Shown here: piece after piece, positions 32,551-41,958 of the stretch | Layout of the letters: each line of letters opens with the position of its first letter | Numbering within the stretch: the stretch's first letter is position 1 | Source of the DNA: Pseudomonadota bacterium | GTDB lineage: Bacteria > Pseudomonadota > Alphaproteobacteria > Kiloniellales > JACOMY01 | NCBI GenBank assembly: GCA_029781795.1 | Contig: JAKOWB010000446.1 | Coordinates: 1 to 57,753, forward strand | DNA length: 57,753 bases | Reading direction: 5' to 3' | The notes under the pieces: model-generated | The model's input: the letters and a program-made list of their open reading frames with translations, nothing else | Database searches by the model: none | Told to the model about the DNA's origin: nothing | Translations under genes and position numbers: made by a program

Positions 32551-33878
32551 GTCCGAGCGCGCTTGGACCTTCCCCGGCCTGCCGGCGCCGGATAGACCAG
32601 CTTCTCAATCGCTGCGCGCTTGTCCGCTTCCGATGCCCCGGCCGCGTACAGACCATAGGTCATGGTCGGTATCCTGTGACCCAGCAGATCGGCAGCGGTC
32701 GCCTCTGGCACGCCAGCGTGTTTGAACAGCGTGGCGACGGTCTTGCGAATCGAGTGAAAGACCAGATCGGCGCCGAACCCAAGCGACGTTTTCAGGCGGC
32801 CGAACCGCTTTCCGATGGCGCCGCTGCGGTCCCCGTACTTGGTTTCCTCCAGGTCGGGCAGCAGGTAGCCATCCTTGCCCGCACCCTTCGCCAGCCGCTT
32901 CACCACTGGCACAAGCTCGGGGTGAAGGGGAATGGTGCGGGCGCCAGCCGCCGTCTTGTCCCGGCGGATCACCAGCGACGTGCCGGCCACGTCCCCCACC
33001 TTGAGCGCACACAGGCTCTCCAGGCGCGCCCCCGTGAACATGGCGAGGCGGATCAAGTCGGCAAGCTGCTGGTCGCCGCGCGCCTCTGCGGCCTGCACCA
33101 GGCGCACCACGTCGGCAGGCTCAAAGGGCTTCCGCGTGTCCTCCGCGTCCGCCTTCTTGCGACCCTTGGGAAGCTCTATGTGATCGAAGGGCGCCGCATC
33201 CTCCGGGGCCACCCCCAACGCCGCCAGATAGCGCCAGTAGGTCCGCAGGTCGGACAGCATTCGGCGGATCGTCGTTGGGTGCCTCCCATTGGCACCCGTG
33301 ACTTGCCCGGAGGACCACCGCTGGACTTCCTTGCGGGTGACAAGGTGGACATGGGGGAACGTCTCGGCAAAGCCAGTGATGGCGGACCGGCGCATGGCGC
33401 GCGTCTTGTCCTCCACCTGGAGCGTCGCAAGCCATTCCTCCAGGTGCTCAAGCGTGCCGACCACCTTGCCGGTAGCGAGCGCGAAGAACCGATCCGCCTC
33501 CGCCGCCTCTGGGGGCACCTCCCCTGACGCGCGTTCGTCCAAGATGCCGACACGGCGGAGCGCGGCGTCTCTGCGGTCGCGGGCAACATCGGCCACCATG
33601 TCCAGGATGGCCCCGCGTTCCATCTCAGACTTGGCGCCCTGGACAGCCTTGCGCCAGAACCGGGCATCCGCTTCCACAGGATCGCGGACAGGGGAGCGGG
33701 CGCGTTCAATGTCGGCGCGCCACTGCGCTTCCACCACGGGGAGCCGGCGGAGAGCTTCGGCCTTCACTTCGGTTTCCAGGCCGCGCCGGAGGCGGGCGGT
33801 TCCGAGCGCAGCTTGGGCGTCCGCAGGCACGTCATGGAAGGCCCACCACTGCCGCCGCCGACGTTCAATCCAGGCCAT
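32547..33878 (-). CDS. int: Tyrosine integrase of the island
   Basis: 443-residue tyrosine recombinase. An N-terminal arm/core-binding part (RKEVQRWSSGQV near 190) is followed by the catalytic domain. Arg I lies in FTGARLESLCALKVGD near 282, the H-x-x-R box in FHSIRKTVATLF near 374, the later His in LLGHR, and the nucleophile Tyr in TMTYGLY near 409. It catalyses insertion at, and excision from, the 3' end of tRNA-Glu. GGAG lies 10 nt before the ATG at 33878. The promoter region overlaps the right arm-type repeats, so the enzyme may repress itself. It sits 123 bp inside attR and reads inward. Confidence 0.93.
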   Translation of the reverse strand: MAWIERRRRQWWAFHDVPADAQAALGTARLRRGLETEVKAEALRRLPVVEAQWRADIERARSPVRDPVEADARFWRKAVQGAKSEMERGAILDMVADVARDRRDAALRRVGILDERASGEVPPEAAEADRFFALATGKVVGTLEHLEEWLATLQVEDKTRAMRRSAITGFAETFPHVHLVTRKEVQRWSSGQVTGANGRHPTTIRRMLSDLRTYWRYLAALGVAPEDAAPFDHIELPKGRKKADAEDTRKPFEPADVVRLVQAAEARGDQQLADLIRLAMFTGARLESLCALKVGDVAGTSLVIRRDKTAAGARTIPLHPELVPVVKRLAKGAGKDGYLLPDLEETKYGDRSGAIGKRFGRLKTSLGFGADLVFHSIRKTVATLFKHAGVPEATAADLLGHRIPTMTYGLYAAGASEADKRAAIEKLVYPAPAGRGRSKRART

Positions 33879-33914
33879 CGGAGGGTGCTCCAAAAGGGGG
33901 GCATGGGGAGGGTC

Positions 33915-33938
33915 ATCCCCCCACGTTTTCCCCCAACA
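33915..33938 (+). promoter_or_regulatory. Candidate integrase arm-type sites, right end
   Basis: ATCCCCCCACG (33915) and TTCCCCCAACA (33928) start 13 bp apart, the same step and direction as the left pair, and end 63 bp before the attR core. They lie 37-60 bp upstream of the int start codon. Confidence 0.58.
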
Positions 33939-34001
33939 GATACCCCTAGTAAACCCAGAAAACAAGCGGCGTTTCGGGCTTTCGCCTTACTGGTCTACCC
34001 C

Positions 34002-34018
34002 TCCCGTTGGGGACGCCA
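34002..34018 (+). repeat. attR core, 17-bp direct repeat
   Basis: TCCCGTTGGGGACGCCA, identical to the end of tRNA-Glu at 21786-21802. What follows (34019 on) would have been the natural downstream flank of the tRNA before insertion, including a short CCGCC/GGCGG stem and a T-rich CTTTATTT at about 34054 that may be its terminator. Confidence 0.92.
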
Positions 34019-34117
34019 CGCCGCCGCCCGCTCTATCCGTCCGGCGGTCGCTTTATTTCCGACCTTCCTCGCCGCAGGATTGCTGGCGGTACGCGCGGCA
34101 GCGGAAAGGAAGCGCCG

Positions 34118-35095
34118 ATGGCCGGCCAGGCATCCGGGGGGCCGCTCAATCGCGACAGCGCCGATCATGAAGCCGGCGCGCCCGTGGTGCTGGGTGTCGC
34201 GCTCTCGCATCCGGGCAAGGCATTCTGGCCCGAGGCTGGCAAGGACGGCACGCCGGTCACCAAGCTCGACCTCGCGCACTATTACGAGGCGGTGGGGTCC
34301 TGGATGCTGCCGCACATCGCAGGCCGGCCCTGCTCGCTGGTGCGATCGCCCGACGGCCTGGCGGGACAGCAGTTCTTCCAGCGACACGCCATGCCGGGGA
34401 CTTCCGGCCTGCTGACGCTGGCCAAGGTCCCGGGCGAGCGAAAAGCCTTTCTGCAGGTCGACCGGCTCGAGGGCCTGGCGGCGCTGGCGCAGGTCGCGGC
34501 GCTGGAGCTGCATCCCTGGAACTGCCGTCCGGACGCGCCCGAGGTGCCGGGCCGTCTGGTCTTCGACCTCGACCCCGGACCCGAAGTCGGCTTCGACAAG
34601 GTGGTGGCGGCAGCCAGGACGCTGCGCGAGCGGCTGGAGGCGCTGGGCCTCGTCGCCTTCTGCAAGACCACGGGCGGCAAGGGCCTGCACGTGGTGACCC
34701 CCTTGGCACCGCCGAAGGGCCGGGACAGGCTGACCTGGACGGCGGCCAAGGGCTTTGCCCACGACCTTTGCCTGAGCATGGCCGGGGATGAGCCCGAGGC
34801 CTATGTCGTCACCATGGCCAAGCGGCTGCGGCGAGGGCGCATCTTCCTCGACTACTTGCGCAACGACCGCATGGCGACGGCGGTGGCACCGCTGTCGCCA
34901 CGGGCGCGGCCAGGAGCGATGGCCTCCATGCCGCTGACCTGGGCGCAGGTCAGGGCCGGCCTCGATCCGCGGCGCTTCACCCTCCGCTCGGTGCCGGCGC
35001 TGCTGGCACAGTCGGCGGCCTGGGAAGGCTATGACGCGGCCGAGCGCAGCCTGACGGCGGCCGCCGTGAAACTCGGCAAGGTTCGCTCCGCCTAG
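34118..35095 (+). CDS. Stand-alone LigD polymerase-domain protein (NHEJ)
   Basis: 325 residues matching the primase-polymerase module of Lig[21 protein letters not shown] is near 36, the metal-binding DxD is in VFDLDPG near 149, the catalytic [14 protein letters not shown] near 188, and the third Asp lies in [10 protein letters not shown] near 243, with [11 protein letters not shown] after it. In bacteria this module adds nucleotides at broken ends during end joining with Ku and the ATP ligase module. Here ligase and phosphoesterase modules are missing, so it is a split-type LigD. AAGGAAGCGCCG precedes the ATG. No Ku gene is in the window. Its stop overlaps that of the YihY gene in a CTAG. 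Confidence 0.88.
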   Translation: MAGQASGGPLNRDSADHEAGAPVVLGVALSHPGKAFWPEAGKDGTPVTKLDLAHYYEAVGSWMLPHIAGRPCSLVRSPDGLAGQQFFQRHAMPGTSGLLTLAKVPGERKAFLQVDRLEGLAALAQVAALELHPWNCRPDAPEVPGRLVFDLDPGPEVGFDKVVAAARTLRERLEALGLVAFCKTTGGKGLHVVTPLAPPKGRDRLTWTAAKGFAHDLCLSMAGDEPEAYVVTMAKRLRRGRIFLDYLRNDRMATAVAPLSPRARPGAMASMPLTWAQVRAGLDPRRFTLRSVPALLAQSAAWEGYDAAERSLTAAAVKLGKVRSA

Positions 35096-35928
35096 GGTGC
35101 TTCCGGTTCCGGTGCGCCACGCTCCGCCCGGCGGTCGCCCAGCAGCGCGGCGACGACGGCGCCGAACAGGGTGATGGCCCAAGCCAGCTCCAGCCACAGC
35201 AGGGTGACCGGGATCGCCGTCAGCGCGCCGTAGAGCGCCTCGTAGTTGGCGATGGTCGCGAGGTAGAGGCCGAGGCCCGCCTTGATCACCTCGAAGAGAA
35301 GCGCCGCGACGACGCCGGCCAGCAGCACGTCGCGCAGGGGCGGCTGGCGGCTGGGCATCAGCCAGTAGACCAGCACGAAGCCCACCCATTCGATGACGAA
35401 GGGCAGCAGGGCCCTGGCCAGCGTCACCGGCAGGTGCAGCGCGCCGCCCAGGACGACGTCGCCTTCGCTGAAGAGCTGGCCGGAGAGCGAGAGCGCGGCG
35501 GCGAAGAGCAGGGGCCCCAGTGTCAGGAAGCACCAATAGGTCGCAAGGCGCAGGGCGAGGGGCCGGCCGTGGCGGACGCGGAAGATCGAGTCGAAGGTGT
35601 CGCCGATGGTCCTGAGCAGCATGATGCAGATCACCACCAGCGAGACGGCGCCGACGGCGGTGGCCTGCGCGCCACGTTCCAGCAGACCCCTGAAGGCCGA
35701 GGCGATGGCATCGACGCTGTGCGGCGCGAGTATCGAGAACAGCCAGGTCTCGACGTCCATCACCAGCGACTCGAAACCGGGAAACGCCGAGAGGATGGCG
35801 ACCACGATGGTCAAGAGCGGCACCAGCGCCAGCGCCGTCTGGAAGCCGAGCGATGCCGCCTTGCTGAAGAGCTCGTCGTGCCAGAAGCGAAGTGCGGCCT
35901 GCTTCCAGAAGCCATAGATGCCCGCCAT
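35092..35928 (-). CDS. YihY/BrkB family inner-membrane protein
   Basis: 278 residues with about six membrane segments. [20 protein letters not shown] near 22-41 is the family opening, and [27 protein letters not shown] and [20 protein letters not shown] mark later helices. YihY proteins are integral proteins once called RNase BN; their function is not settled. I use the ATG at 35928. A TTG at 36033 with GGAGG close by would add 35 residues without similarity. It is the last gene of the leftward operon from 43716, 130 bp behind the GH15 gene (25 bp if the TTG is used), and its stop overlaps the LigD polymerase stop. Confidence 0.8.
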   Translation of the reverse strand: MAGIYGFWKQAALRFWHDELFSKAASLGFQTALALVPLLTIVVAILSAFPGFESLVMDVETWLFSILAPHSVDAIASAFRGLLERGAQATAVGAVSLVVICIMLLRTIGDTFDSIFRVRHGRPLALRLATYWCFLTLGPLLFAAALSLSGQLFSEGDVVLGGALHLPVTLARALLPFVIEWVGFVLVYWLMPSRQPPLRDVLLAGVVAALLFEVIKAGLGLYLATIANYEALYGALTAIPVTLLWLELAWAITLFGAVVAALLGDRRAERGAPEPEAP

Positions 35929-36058
35929 GCGCGGCCGCGGGAGCCTGTCCCGCAGGCCGTGCAGCCATCCGCCGTGCCTGTCATGCGCCAGGGCGCTCAA
36001 GCCTCCTGCTCCGAGGGATTCCTGCCAGGGCAACGCCCTCCGGCGGCGGCCCGTTCCG

Positions 36059-37879
36059 TCAAGCCCGGGTCTTCGGCCCGTGGCGGCTGCGCTCCTGCGC
36101 TGGCCCGCGCCGGCCGCTGAGGCTGCAGGCCGTGCCGACCAGGGCCAGGTGCGACAGCGCCTGCGGAAAGTTGCCGAGCTGCCGACCGGTCTCGACGTCG
36201 TACTCCTCGGCCAGCAGGCCCACGTCGTTGCGCACCGACAGCAGCCGCTCGAACAGGCGCCGGCCCGCCGCCCGGCGACCCTGCAGCACCAGGTTGTCGG
36301 CGAGCCAGAAGCTGCAGGCCAGGAACTGCCCTTCGCCGGGCGGCAGTCCGTCGCTGCCCTCGGCGGTGTCGTAGCGGCGCACCAATCCCCCGGCCATCAG
36401 TTCGCGCTCGATGGCGTTTACCGTCCCCAGCATCCGCGGGTCGCGTGCCGGCAGAAAGCCGACCAGCGGGATCAGCAGGCTAGAGGCGTCGAGCGCCTTG
36501 CTGCCGTAGGCCTGGACGAAGGCATTGCACTCGCGATCGAAGGCCCTTGCGCAGATCTCGCGATGCAGCTGGTCGCGCAGGCGACGCCAGTGCTCGGCCG
36601 GACCTTCGAGGCCGAAGTTCTCGACCGCCGAGACGGCGCGATCCAGCGCCACCCAGATCATCACCTTGGAATGCGTGAAATGCCGCGGCTCGCCGCGCAC
36701 TTCCCAGATCCCGCGATCCGGCTGGTCCATCACGCTCGTCAGGTGTTCGAGCAGCGCTTTCTGCAGGTCCCAGCTCGCCTCGCTGGGAGTGATACCGTTG
36801 CGCCGCGCGTGATGCAGCGCGTCCAGCACCTCGCCGAAGGTGTCCAGCTGCGTCTGGCCGAAGGCGGCGTTGCCGATGCGCACCGGTCTGGAGCAGGCGA
36901 AGCCGGACAGCCAGGGCACCTCCCACTCGTCCAGCCGGTTCTCGCCGAGGATGGAGTAGAGCGGCTGCATCTGGGAGGCCTTGCCGGCGATGGCACGCAC
37001 AACCCAATGGCGCCAGGCCGCGGCTTCCTCGCGGTAGCCACCGGCCATCAGCGACAGCAGGGTGAAGGTGGCATCGCGCAGCCAGCAGCAGCGGTAGTCC
37101 CAGTTCCGCTCGCCGCCCAGGCGTTCGGGCAGCGAAGTGGTGAGAGCCGCAACGATGCCGCCGGTCGGGGCATAGGTCATGGCCTTCAAGGTGAGGAGCG
37201 AACGTATGACGGCGGCGCGCCAGGGGCCCCGGAAGTCACATTGCCCCGACCAGCCGGTCCAGAAGTCCTCGGTTTGCCGCAGCACGGCCGACGTGTCGAA
37301 GGCTTCCGGCAACGGCTTGTAGGATGCGCCGTAGCTCAGGCTGAAGGGCAGGACCTCTCCCTCGGCGACGGTGACCTCTGCGACGGTGGTGAAGTCCTCG
37401 CCGCGATGCGGTACCGGCGTGCGCAGTGCCAGCAGGTGCGGGCCGGCCACGGCGATCAGGCTGTCGTCGACGCGACTCACCCAGGGTATCAGGCGGCCAT
37501 AGTCGAAACGGATGGCAAGATCCATGCGCAACGGCACGCGCCCCTCGATGCCCGTGACGAGGCGCACCACGCTGGATGTCGGCCCCTCGACGGGCATGAA
37601 ATCGGTCAGGCGCACGCGGCCGCCGTCGCAGGTGAAGTCGGTTTCCAGCACCAGTGTCTCGCCGCGATAGCGCCGTTCGACCTTGCGGACCGGAACGCTC
37701 GGTTGGATCTGCCAGCGACCGTTCTCGGTCGTGCCGAGCAATGCGGCGAAGCAGGCGGGTGAATCGAAACGCGGCAGACAGAGCCAGTCGATCGAGCCGT
37801 CGCGCCCCACCAACGCGGCGGAGTGACTGTCACCGATGACCGCATAGTCCTCGATCCTGCGCTCTGGCCGCGCGCTCAC
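36059..37879 (-). CDS. Glycoside hydrolase family 15 (glucoamylase/trehalase-like)
   Basis: 606-residue cytoplasmic protein. The N-terminal beta domain starts IEDYAVIGDSHSAALVGRDG and contains SIDWLCLPRFDSP near 29. The (alpha/alpha)6 catalytic domain holds NWDYRCCWLRDATFTL near 272, with a likely acid in the later GENRLDEWEVPWL near 327. A second catalytic acid is expected near the C-terminus (LLAEEYDVETG near 565). GH15 members of this kind hydrolyse alpha-glucosides, including trehalose in several actinobacteria. It starts with GTG overlapping the stop of the FAD/Fe-S dehydrogenase (GTGA), so it belongs to that operon. Confidence 0.88.
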   Translation of the reverse strand: MSARPERRIEDYAVIGDSHSAALVGRDGSIDWLCLPRFDSPACFAALLGTTENGRWQIQPSVPVRKVERRYRGETLVLETDFTCDGGRVRLTDFMPVEGPTSSVVRLVTGIEGRVPLRMDLAIRFDYGRLIPWVSRVDDSLIAVAGPHLLALRTPVPHRGEDFTTVAEVTVAEGEVLPFSLSYGASYKPLPEAFDTSAVLRQTEDFWTGWSGQCDFRGPWRAAVIRSLLTLKAMTYAPTGGIVAALTTSLPERLGGERNWDYRCCWLRDATFTLLSLMAGGYREEAAAWRHWVVRAIAGKASQMQPLYSILGENRLDEWEVPWLSGFACSRPVRIGNAAFGQTQLDTFGEVLDALHHARRNGITPSEASWDLQKALLEHLTSVMDQPDRGIWEVRGEPRHFTHSKVMIWVALDRAVSAVENFGLEGPAEHWRRLRDQLHREICARAFDRECNAFVQAYGSKALDASSLLIPLVGFLPARDPRMLGTVNAIERELMAGGLVRRYDTAEGSDGLPPGEGQFLACSFWLADNLVLQGRRAAGRRLFERLLSVRNDVGLLAEEYDVETGRQLGNFPQALSHLALVGTACSLSGRRGPAQERSRHGPKTRA

Positions 37880-40845
37880 GCCGCGGCTTCCAGGTCTATG
37901 CCGGCGGCCTGTGCCAGAAGCTCGGCGATGTGGGTGGTGGCGCGGCCGGTACCCTGCTCGATCTGTTCGCGGCAGGAGAAGCCGTTGGCCAGGATCACCG
38001 TGTCCGGCGCCGCCGCACGCACGCGCGGCAGCAGCACCCGTTCGGCGGCGGCCTGCGAGAGTTGGTACTTCGAAGCCTCGAAGCCGAAGGAGCCGGCCAT
38101 GCCGCAGCAGCCCGCCGCCAGCACCTCGGCATCCAGCCCCAGGCTTTCGAGGACCTGTCGCTCGCTGGCCGGCTTGATCACCGCGTGATGGTGGCAGTGA
38201 AGCTGCACCAGTGCGCGCCCCGGCCGCCGCAGTCCTTCCAGCACCTCGGGCCGCTGGGCCAGGAACTCGGTCAGGAACAGCGTCTGACCGGCGAGGCGCT
38301 GGGCCGCTTCCATGTCGGGAAAGAGACGCAGCAGCTCGTCACGGAAGGCACTGACGCAGGCCGGCTCCAGCCCGATGACGGGCGCGCCCTCGGCGATGGC
38401 CGGCGCGAGGGCATCCAGCGTGCGGTGCCACAGCCCGCGCGCCTGCTCCAGCCGGCCCCAGTCATAGAGCGCCCGCCCGCAGCAGAGCGGCCGGCGCGGC
38501 ACTTCGACGGCGAAGCCCAGGTTTTCCAGCAGCAGCGTCGCTGCCTTGGCGGTGCCCGGGCGCAGGTAGTTGTTGAAGGTGTCGGGCCAGAGCACGACGC
38601 GGCCGCGCCTCGCCTTCGAGGCCGCGCGACGGCGGTGCCAGGCGACGAAGCTTTGGCGCGGGAAGCGTGGTATCCGGCGCGCCTGCGAAATGCCGCCCGC
38701 CGCCTTGGCAAGCGCGGCGAGGCCGGGCGTGCGCATCAGCGCATTGGCCAGCCACGGCACGCTGGCGCCCAGGCGCGCCCAGCGATGGATCAGGCCCATG
38801 CTCCAGGCGGCCCGGGGTCGCAGCCGGCCGGCATAGTGGTGGGCGCGGAATTCGGCCTTGTAGCTTGCCATGTCGACCTGCACCGGGCAGTCGCTCTTGC
38901 AGCCCTTGCAGGCGAGGCACAGGTCCAATGCCGCCTCCACCTCGCGGCTCTTCCAGCCCTCGTCCAGCGGACCCTGCTCCAGCATCTCGAACAGCAGGCG
39001 GGCGCGACCGCGTGTCGAGTGGCGTTCCTCGCGAGTCACCATGTAGCTCGGGCACATGACGCCCTTGTCGCTGTCGTTTCGGCGACAGGCGCCGACGCCG
39101 ACGCAGCGCCGCATGGCGCGCACGAAGCTGCCGCCGTCCTCCGGCCAGGCGAAATGCGTCGTGGGCTCAGGTGGCTGGTGGCGCGGTCCGACGCGCAGGT
39201 TCGAGGTGATGGGGTAGGGGTCGACGACCTTGCCGGGATTCATCAGGTTGTCCGGATCCCAGATCGCCTTGAACTCCCGGAAGGCCTGCAGCAGTTCAGG
39301 CCCGTACATGCGCTCCAACAGTTCGGCGCGTGCCTGGCCGTCACCGTGCTCGCCCGAAAGCGAGCCGCCATGGCGCACCACCAGATCGGCGGCTTCCTCG
39401 AGGAAGCGTCGCCAGGTTGCCACACCCTCCTCGCTGCGCAGGTCGAAGGGGATGCGGCAGTGTACCAGCCCGTCGCCGAAGTGGCCGTAGACCGAGGCTT
39501 CGTAGCCGTAGCGGCGAAACAGCGCCTTCAGCTGGCGCAGGTAGTCACCAAGCGCGGCACGGGGCACCGCGCTGTCCTCCCAGCCGGGCCAGGCCTCGGG
39601 CTGGCCGGGTACGTGCGCCGTGGCGGCGAGGGCCGCCTCGCGCAGGTCCCAGACCCGCTGCTGGCGGGCCTGATCGGCGATCACGGCAGTGCCCTGGCCG
39701 CGTGTCGCGAAGGCATCGGCCAGCCGCTGCGCAGCGGCCGCCGCCGTGTCGGGCGAGTCGCCGCCGAACTCGGCCACCAGCCAGCCGCCGCCCGGCGGCA
39801 GCAGCCTTGCGTCTTCTTCGTGCAGACGCTTGGCCCGCGCATAGTCGACCAGCAGCTGGTCGATGCCTTCCAGCCCAATCGGCCCGAATGCCAGCACGTC
39901 CGGGACGGCATCGGCGGCGGCGAAGACGTCGGCAAAGCCAAGAATGCAGAGCGCGCGCTGCGGCGGGCTGTCGATCAGCTGCAGTCGCGCGCGCAGGATG
40001 GTGACGCAGGTGCCCTCTGTTCCCACCAGTGCCCGGGCGACATTGAACCCCTGCTCGGGCAGCAGCGCATCCAGGTCGGCATAGCCCGAGACGCGCCGTG
40101 GGATCCGTGGATAGCGGGTGCGGAGCAGTTCGGCATGGCGCCAGCGGAAGGTATCCAGCGCGCGGTAGATCTCGGCGGCGCGGCCGCCACCCTGCAGGAT
40201 GGAGTTCAGCTCCGCCTCGCTGGTCGGGCCGACCCAGCGGCGCAGCCCGTCGCAGGTCAGGATTTCCAGCGCCGCGACATTGTCCGCGGTACGGCCCGCC
40301 ATGATCGAGTGCACGCCGCAGGAGTTGTTGCCCAGCATGCCGCCCAGGGTGTTGTGGTCGTGCGTCGCCGGATCGGGACCGAAGGTCAGGTGGTGTGCCT
40401 CGGCCGCGTCGCGCAGGCTGTCCAGCACGCAGCCGGGCTCCACCTCGGCCTGGCGCGCATCGGGATCCAGGCGGCGGATCCGATGCAGGTACTTCGAGAA
40501 ATCGATCAGCAGTGCGACGTTGCAGCCCTGGCCGGCCAGGCTGGTGCCGCCGCCGCGCATGACAACGGGCACCCTGTGCCGATGACAGAGCGCCATGGTC
40601 GCGACCACGTCGTCCAGCCGTCGCGGCACCACCACGCCCAAGGGCACCTGGCGGTAGTTCGAGGCGTCGGTGGCATAGAGCGCGCGGCTGCCGGCATCGA
40701 ATCGGACCTCGCCATCGATCGCGCCGGCCAGATCTGCGGCCAGGCGGCGTCGCGCCGCCTCGGGCGTGGTGACGAAGGCCTCGGCAACGCGTCCGCCGGG
40801 GGCCTGAACCTCGCGAAGCCGGTTGTGATGAAGGTGCTGGTCCAT
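37876..40845 (-). CDS. Fused FAD/Fe-S 2-hydroxyacid dehydrogenase (GlcD-GlcF/YdiJ type)
   Basis: 989 residues. An N-terminal PCMH-type FAD domain has VMRGGGTSLAGQGCN near 88 and EPGCVLDSL, then a FAD_oxidase_C part with YGHFGDGLVHCRI near 455 and GSLSGEHGDGQAR near 500. The iron-sulfur half carries CVGVGACRR and MCPSYMVTREE near 605-625, CLACKGCKSDCPV near 670, and two CCG boxes (LCCGRALYD near 790, GCCGMAGSFGFE near 910). Such enzymes oxidise D-2-hydroxyacids (lactate, glycolate, 2-hydroxyglutarate) and feed the quinone pool. AGAGGAAAG precedes the ATG. It sits between an enolase-superfamily enzyme and GH15. Confidence 0.9.
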   Translation of the reverse strand: MDQHLHHNRLREVQAPGGRVAEAFVTTPEAARRRLAADLAGAIDGEVRFDAGSRALYATDASNYRQVPLGVVVPRRLDDVVATMALCHRHRVPVVMRGGGTSLAGQGCNVALLIDFSKYLHRIRRLDPDARQAEVEPGCVLDSLRDAAEAHHLTFGPDPATHDHNTLGGMLGNNSCGVHSIMAGRTADNVAALEILTCDGLRRWVGPTSEAELNSILQGGGRAAEIYRALDTFRWRHAELLRTRYPRIPRRVSGYADLDALLPEQGFNVARALVGTEGTCVTILRARLQLIDSPPQRALCILGFADVFAAADAVPDVLAFGPIGLEGIDQLLVDYARAKRLHEEDARLLPPGGGWLVAEFGGDSPDTAAAAAQRLADAFATRGQGTAVIADQARQQRVWDLREAALAATAHVPGQPEAWPGWEDSAVPRAALGDYLRQLKALFRRYGYEASVYGHFGDGLVHCRIPFDLRSEEGVATWRRFLEEAADLVVRHGGSLSGEHGDGQARAELLERMYGPELLQAFREFKAIWDPDNLMNPGKVVDPYPITSNLRVGPRHQPPEPTTHFAWPEDGGSFVRAMRRCVGVGACRRNDSDKGVMCPSYMVTREERHSTRGRARLLFEMLEQGPLDEGWKSREVEAALDLCLACKGCKSDCPVQVDMASYKAEFRAHHYAGRLRPRAAWSMGLIHRWARLGASVPWLANALMRTPGLAALAKAAGGISQARRIPRFPRQSFVAWHRRRAASKARRGRVVLWPDTFNNYLRPGTAKAATLLLENLGFAVEVPRRPLCCGRALYDWGRLEQARGLWHRTLDALAPAIAEGAPVIGLEPACVSAFRDELLRLFPDMEAAQRLAGQTLFLTEFLAQRPEVLEGLRRPGRALVQLHCHHHAVIKPASERQVLESLGLDAEVLAAGCCGMAGSFGFEASKYQLSQAAAERVLLPRVRAAAPDTVILANGFSCREQIEQGTGRATTHIAELLAQAAGIDLEAAA

Positions 40846-40856
40846 GGTGCTTTCCT

Positions 40857-41948
40857 CTAGATCGCGAAACGGCGTGCCTCGGCCGCCTTGAACTCGAGGC
40901 CGAGGCCAGGACGCGCCGAGTCCGGCGAGAGGCGGCCATCGGTCAGTCGGGGCGCGCCGTCGAACAGCAGCGTCTCGATCCGCGCGTGGTCGTGGAACCA
41001 TTCCAGCCGCGCCATGCGTGGCACCGCGCAGGCCAGCGGCAGGTGCAAGGCCGGCGCGCAGTGGCTGGACAGCGGAATCATCCAGGCATCGGCCAGCGCG
41101 GCGGCGCGCAAAAAGCCGGTGACACCGCCGCAGCGCGTGGCGTCGGCCTGCAGGACGTCGACGCAGCCACCCTCCAGGAGGGCGCGGAAACCCGCCGGCG
41201 ACCACCCATACTCGCCCGCGGCGATGGCCATGCCGGCCGGGGCGCGCCGGCGCAGCAGCGCCAGCCCAGCGCGATCCTCGCTGGAAACCGGCTCCTCGAA
41301 CCAGGTGACGCCGAGCGGTGCCCAGGCCGTCGCGCAGTCCAGGGCCTGCGGCACCGTCAGCGCGCCATTGGCGTCGACGTAGAGTTCGGCCGCGCCGATG
41401 GCGGCGCGTGCGCGGCGCACGCGAACGATGTCGCGTTCGCGGTCGCCGCCCACCTTCATCTTGACGGCCCGGCAGCCCTGCTCGGTCCAGGCCGCGAGCT
41501 GCGCTGCCAGGCGGTCGTCGTCATAGCTGGTGAAGCCGCCGCTGCCGTAAGCCTCGACACTCTGGCGCGCCTCGCCCAGCAGCGACGCCAGCGGCAGGTC
41601 CAGCAGCTTGGACTTCAGATCCCAGAGCGCCAGGTCGACCGCCGAGAGAGCCGTGGCGCCGATGCCCGGCTGACCCTGGTTGCGCAGCGCGCGGCGCATG
41701 GCGTCCCAGTGTCGCGGCAGATCGAAGGCATCGCCGCCGACGATCAGCGGGGCCAGCGTATCGCGGATCACCGTGGCCGCGGCGGTGGCGGCGTAGGTGA
41801 AGCCGAGGCCGCGCCGCCCGGCGGCCTCCACCTGGACCAGAACCAGTGTCGTCGAGTCCCACGCCAGGGTGCCGTCGGCCTCTGGCGCGTCGGTGGGAAC
41901 GCGATAGACGCTGACCCTGGGAGCGCCAAGCGGTGCTTCGCTGCGCAC
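40857..41948 (-). CDS. Mandelate racemase/enolase superfamily protein, sugar-acid dehydratase-like
   Basis: 363 residues with the full active-site set of the mandelate-racemase subgroup. It has the KMK base pair in AVKMKVGG near 163, metal ligands in YVDANGAL near 192, WFEEPV near 216 and AAGEY near 243, and the Asp/His dyad in LQADATRCGG near 268 and SSHCAPALH near 293. A late Glu lies in LEWFHDH. This pattern suits acid-sugar dehydratases or racemases; the exact substrate is unknown. It starts at GTG, 10 bp behind the TPP enzyme stop, and is followed by the FAD/Fe-S dehydrogenase after 11 bp, so one message is likely. Confidence 0.87.
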   Translation of the reverse strand: MRSEAPLGAPRVSVYRVPTDAPEADGTLAWDSTTLVLVQVEAAGRRGLGFTYAATAAATVIRDTLAPLIVGGDAFDLPRHWDAMRRALRNQGQPGIGATALSAVDLALWDLKSKLLDLPLASLLGEARQSVEAYGSGGFTSYDDDRLAAQLAAWTEQGCRAVKMKVGGDRERDIVRVRRARAAIGAAELYVDANGALTVPQALDCATAWAPLGVTWFEEPVSSEDRAGLALLRRRAPAGMAIAAGEYGWSPAGFRALLEGGCVDVLQADATRCGGVTGFLRAAALADAWMIPLSSHCAPALHLPLACAVPRMARLEWFHDHARIETLLFDGAPRLTDGRLSPDSARPGLGLEFKAAEARRFAI

Positions 41949-41958
41949 GCGCTGTGCC

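Larger units (their letters stand above)
21786..34018. mobile_element. 12.2-kb integrative island in tRNA-Glu, phage-satellite-like or reduced prophage
   Basis: Bounded by a 17-bp direct repeat that is the 3' end of tRNA-Glu, with a tyrosine integrase gene reading away from the right end. Inside are an AT-rich DUF6602 gene, small membrane proteins, a serine recombinase and a rightward train of small genes, some resembling podovirus packaging, assembly and internal-virion proteins. No portal, large terminase, major capsid, tail-tube or lysis gene was found, nor any plasmid transfer gene. The left end is AT-rich and many inner genes are unlike the flanking chromosome. The bounds are firm; the nature (satellite, domesticated or decayed prophage) is inference. 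Confidence 0.88.

Noticed and set aside
21786..34018. Integrative conjugative element
   Set aside because: No relaxase, type IV secretion, coupling protein or origin of transfer could be seen in 12.2 kb.
21786..34018. Complete prophage
   Set aside because: Portal, large terminase, major capsid, tail and lysis genes are all missing and the element is too short.
37930..40860. 976-codon plus-strand open frame
   Set aside because: Exact antisense shadow of the FAD/Fe-S dehydrogenase, whose motifs are clear.
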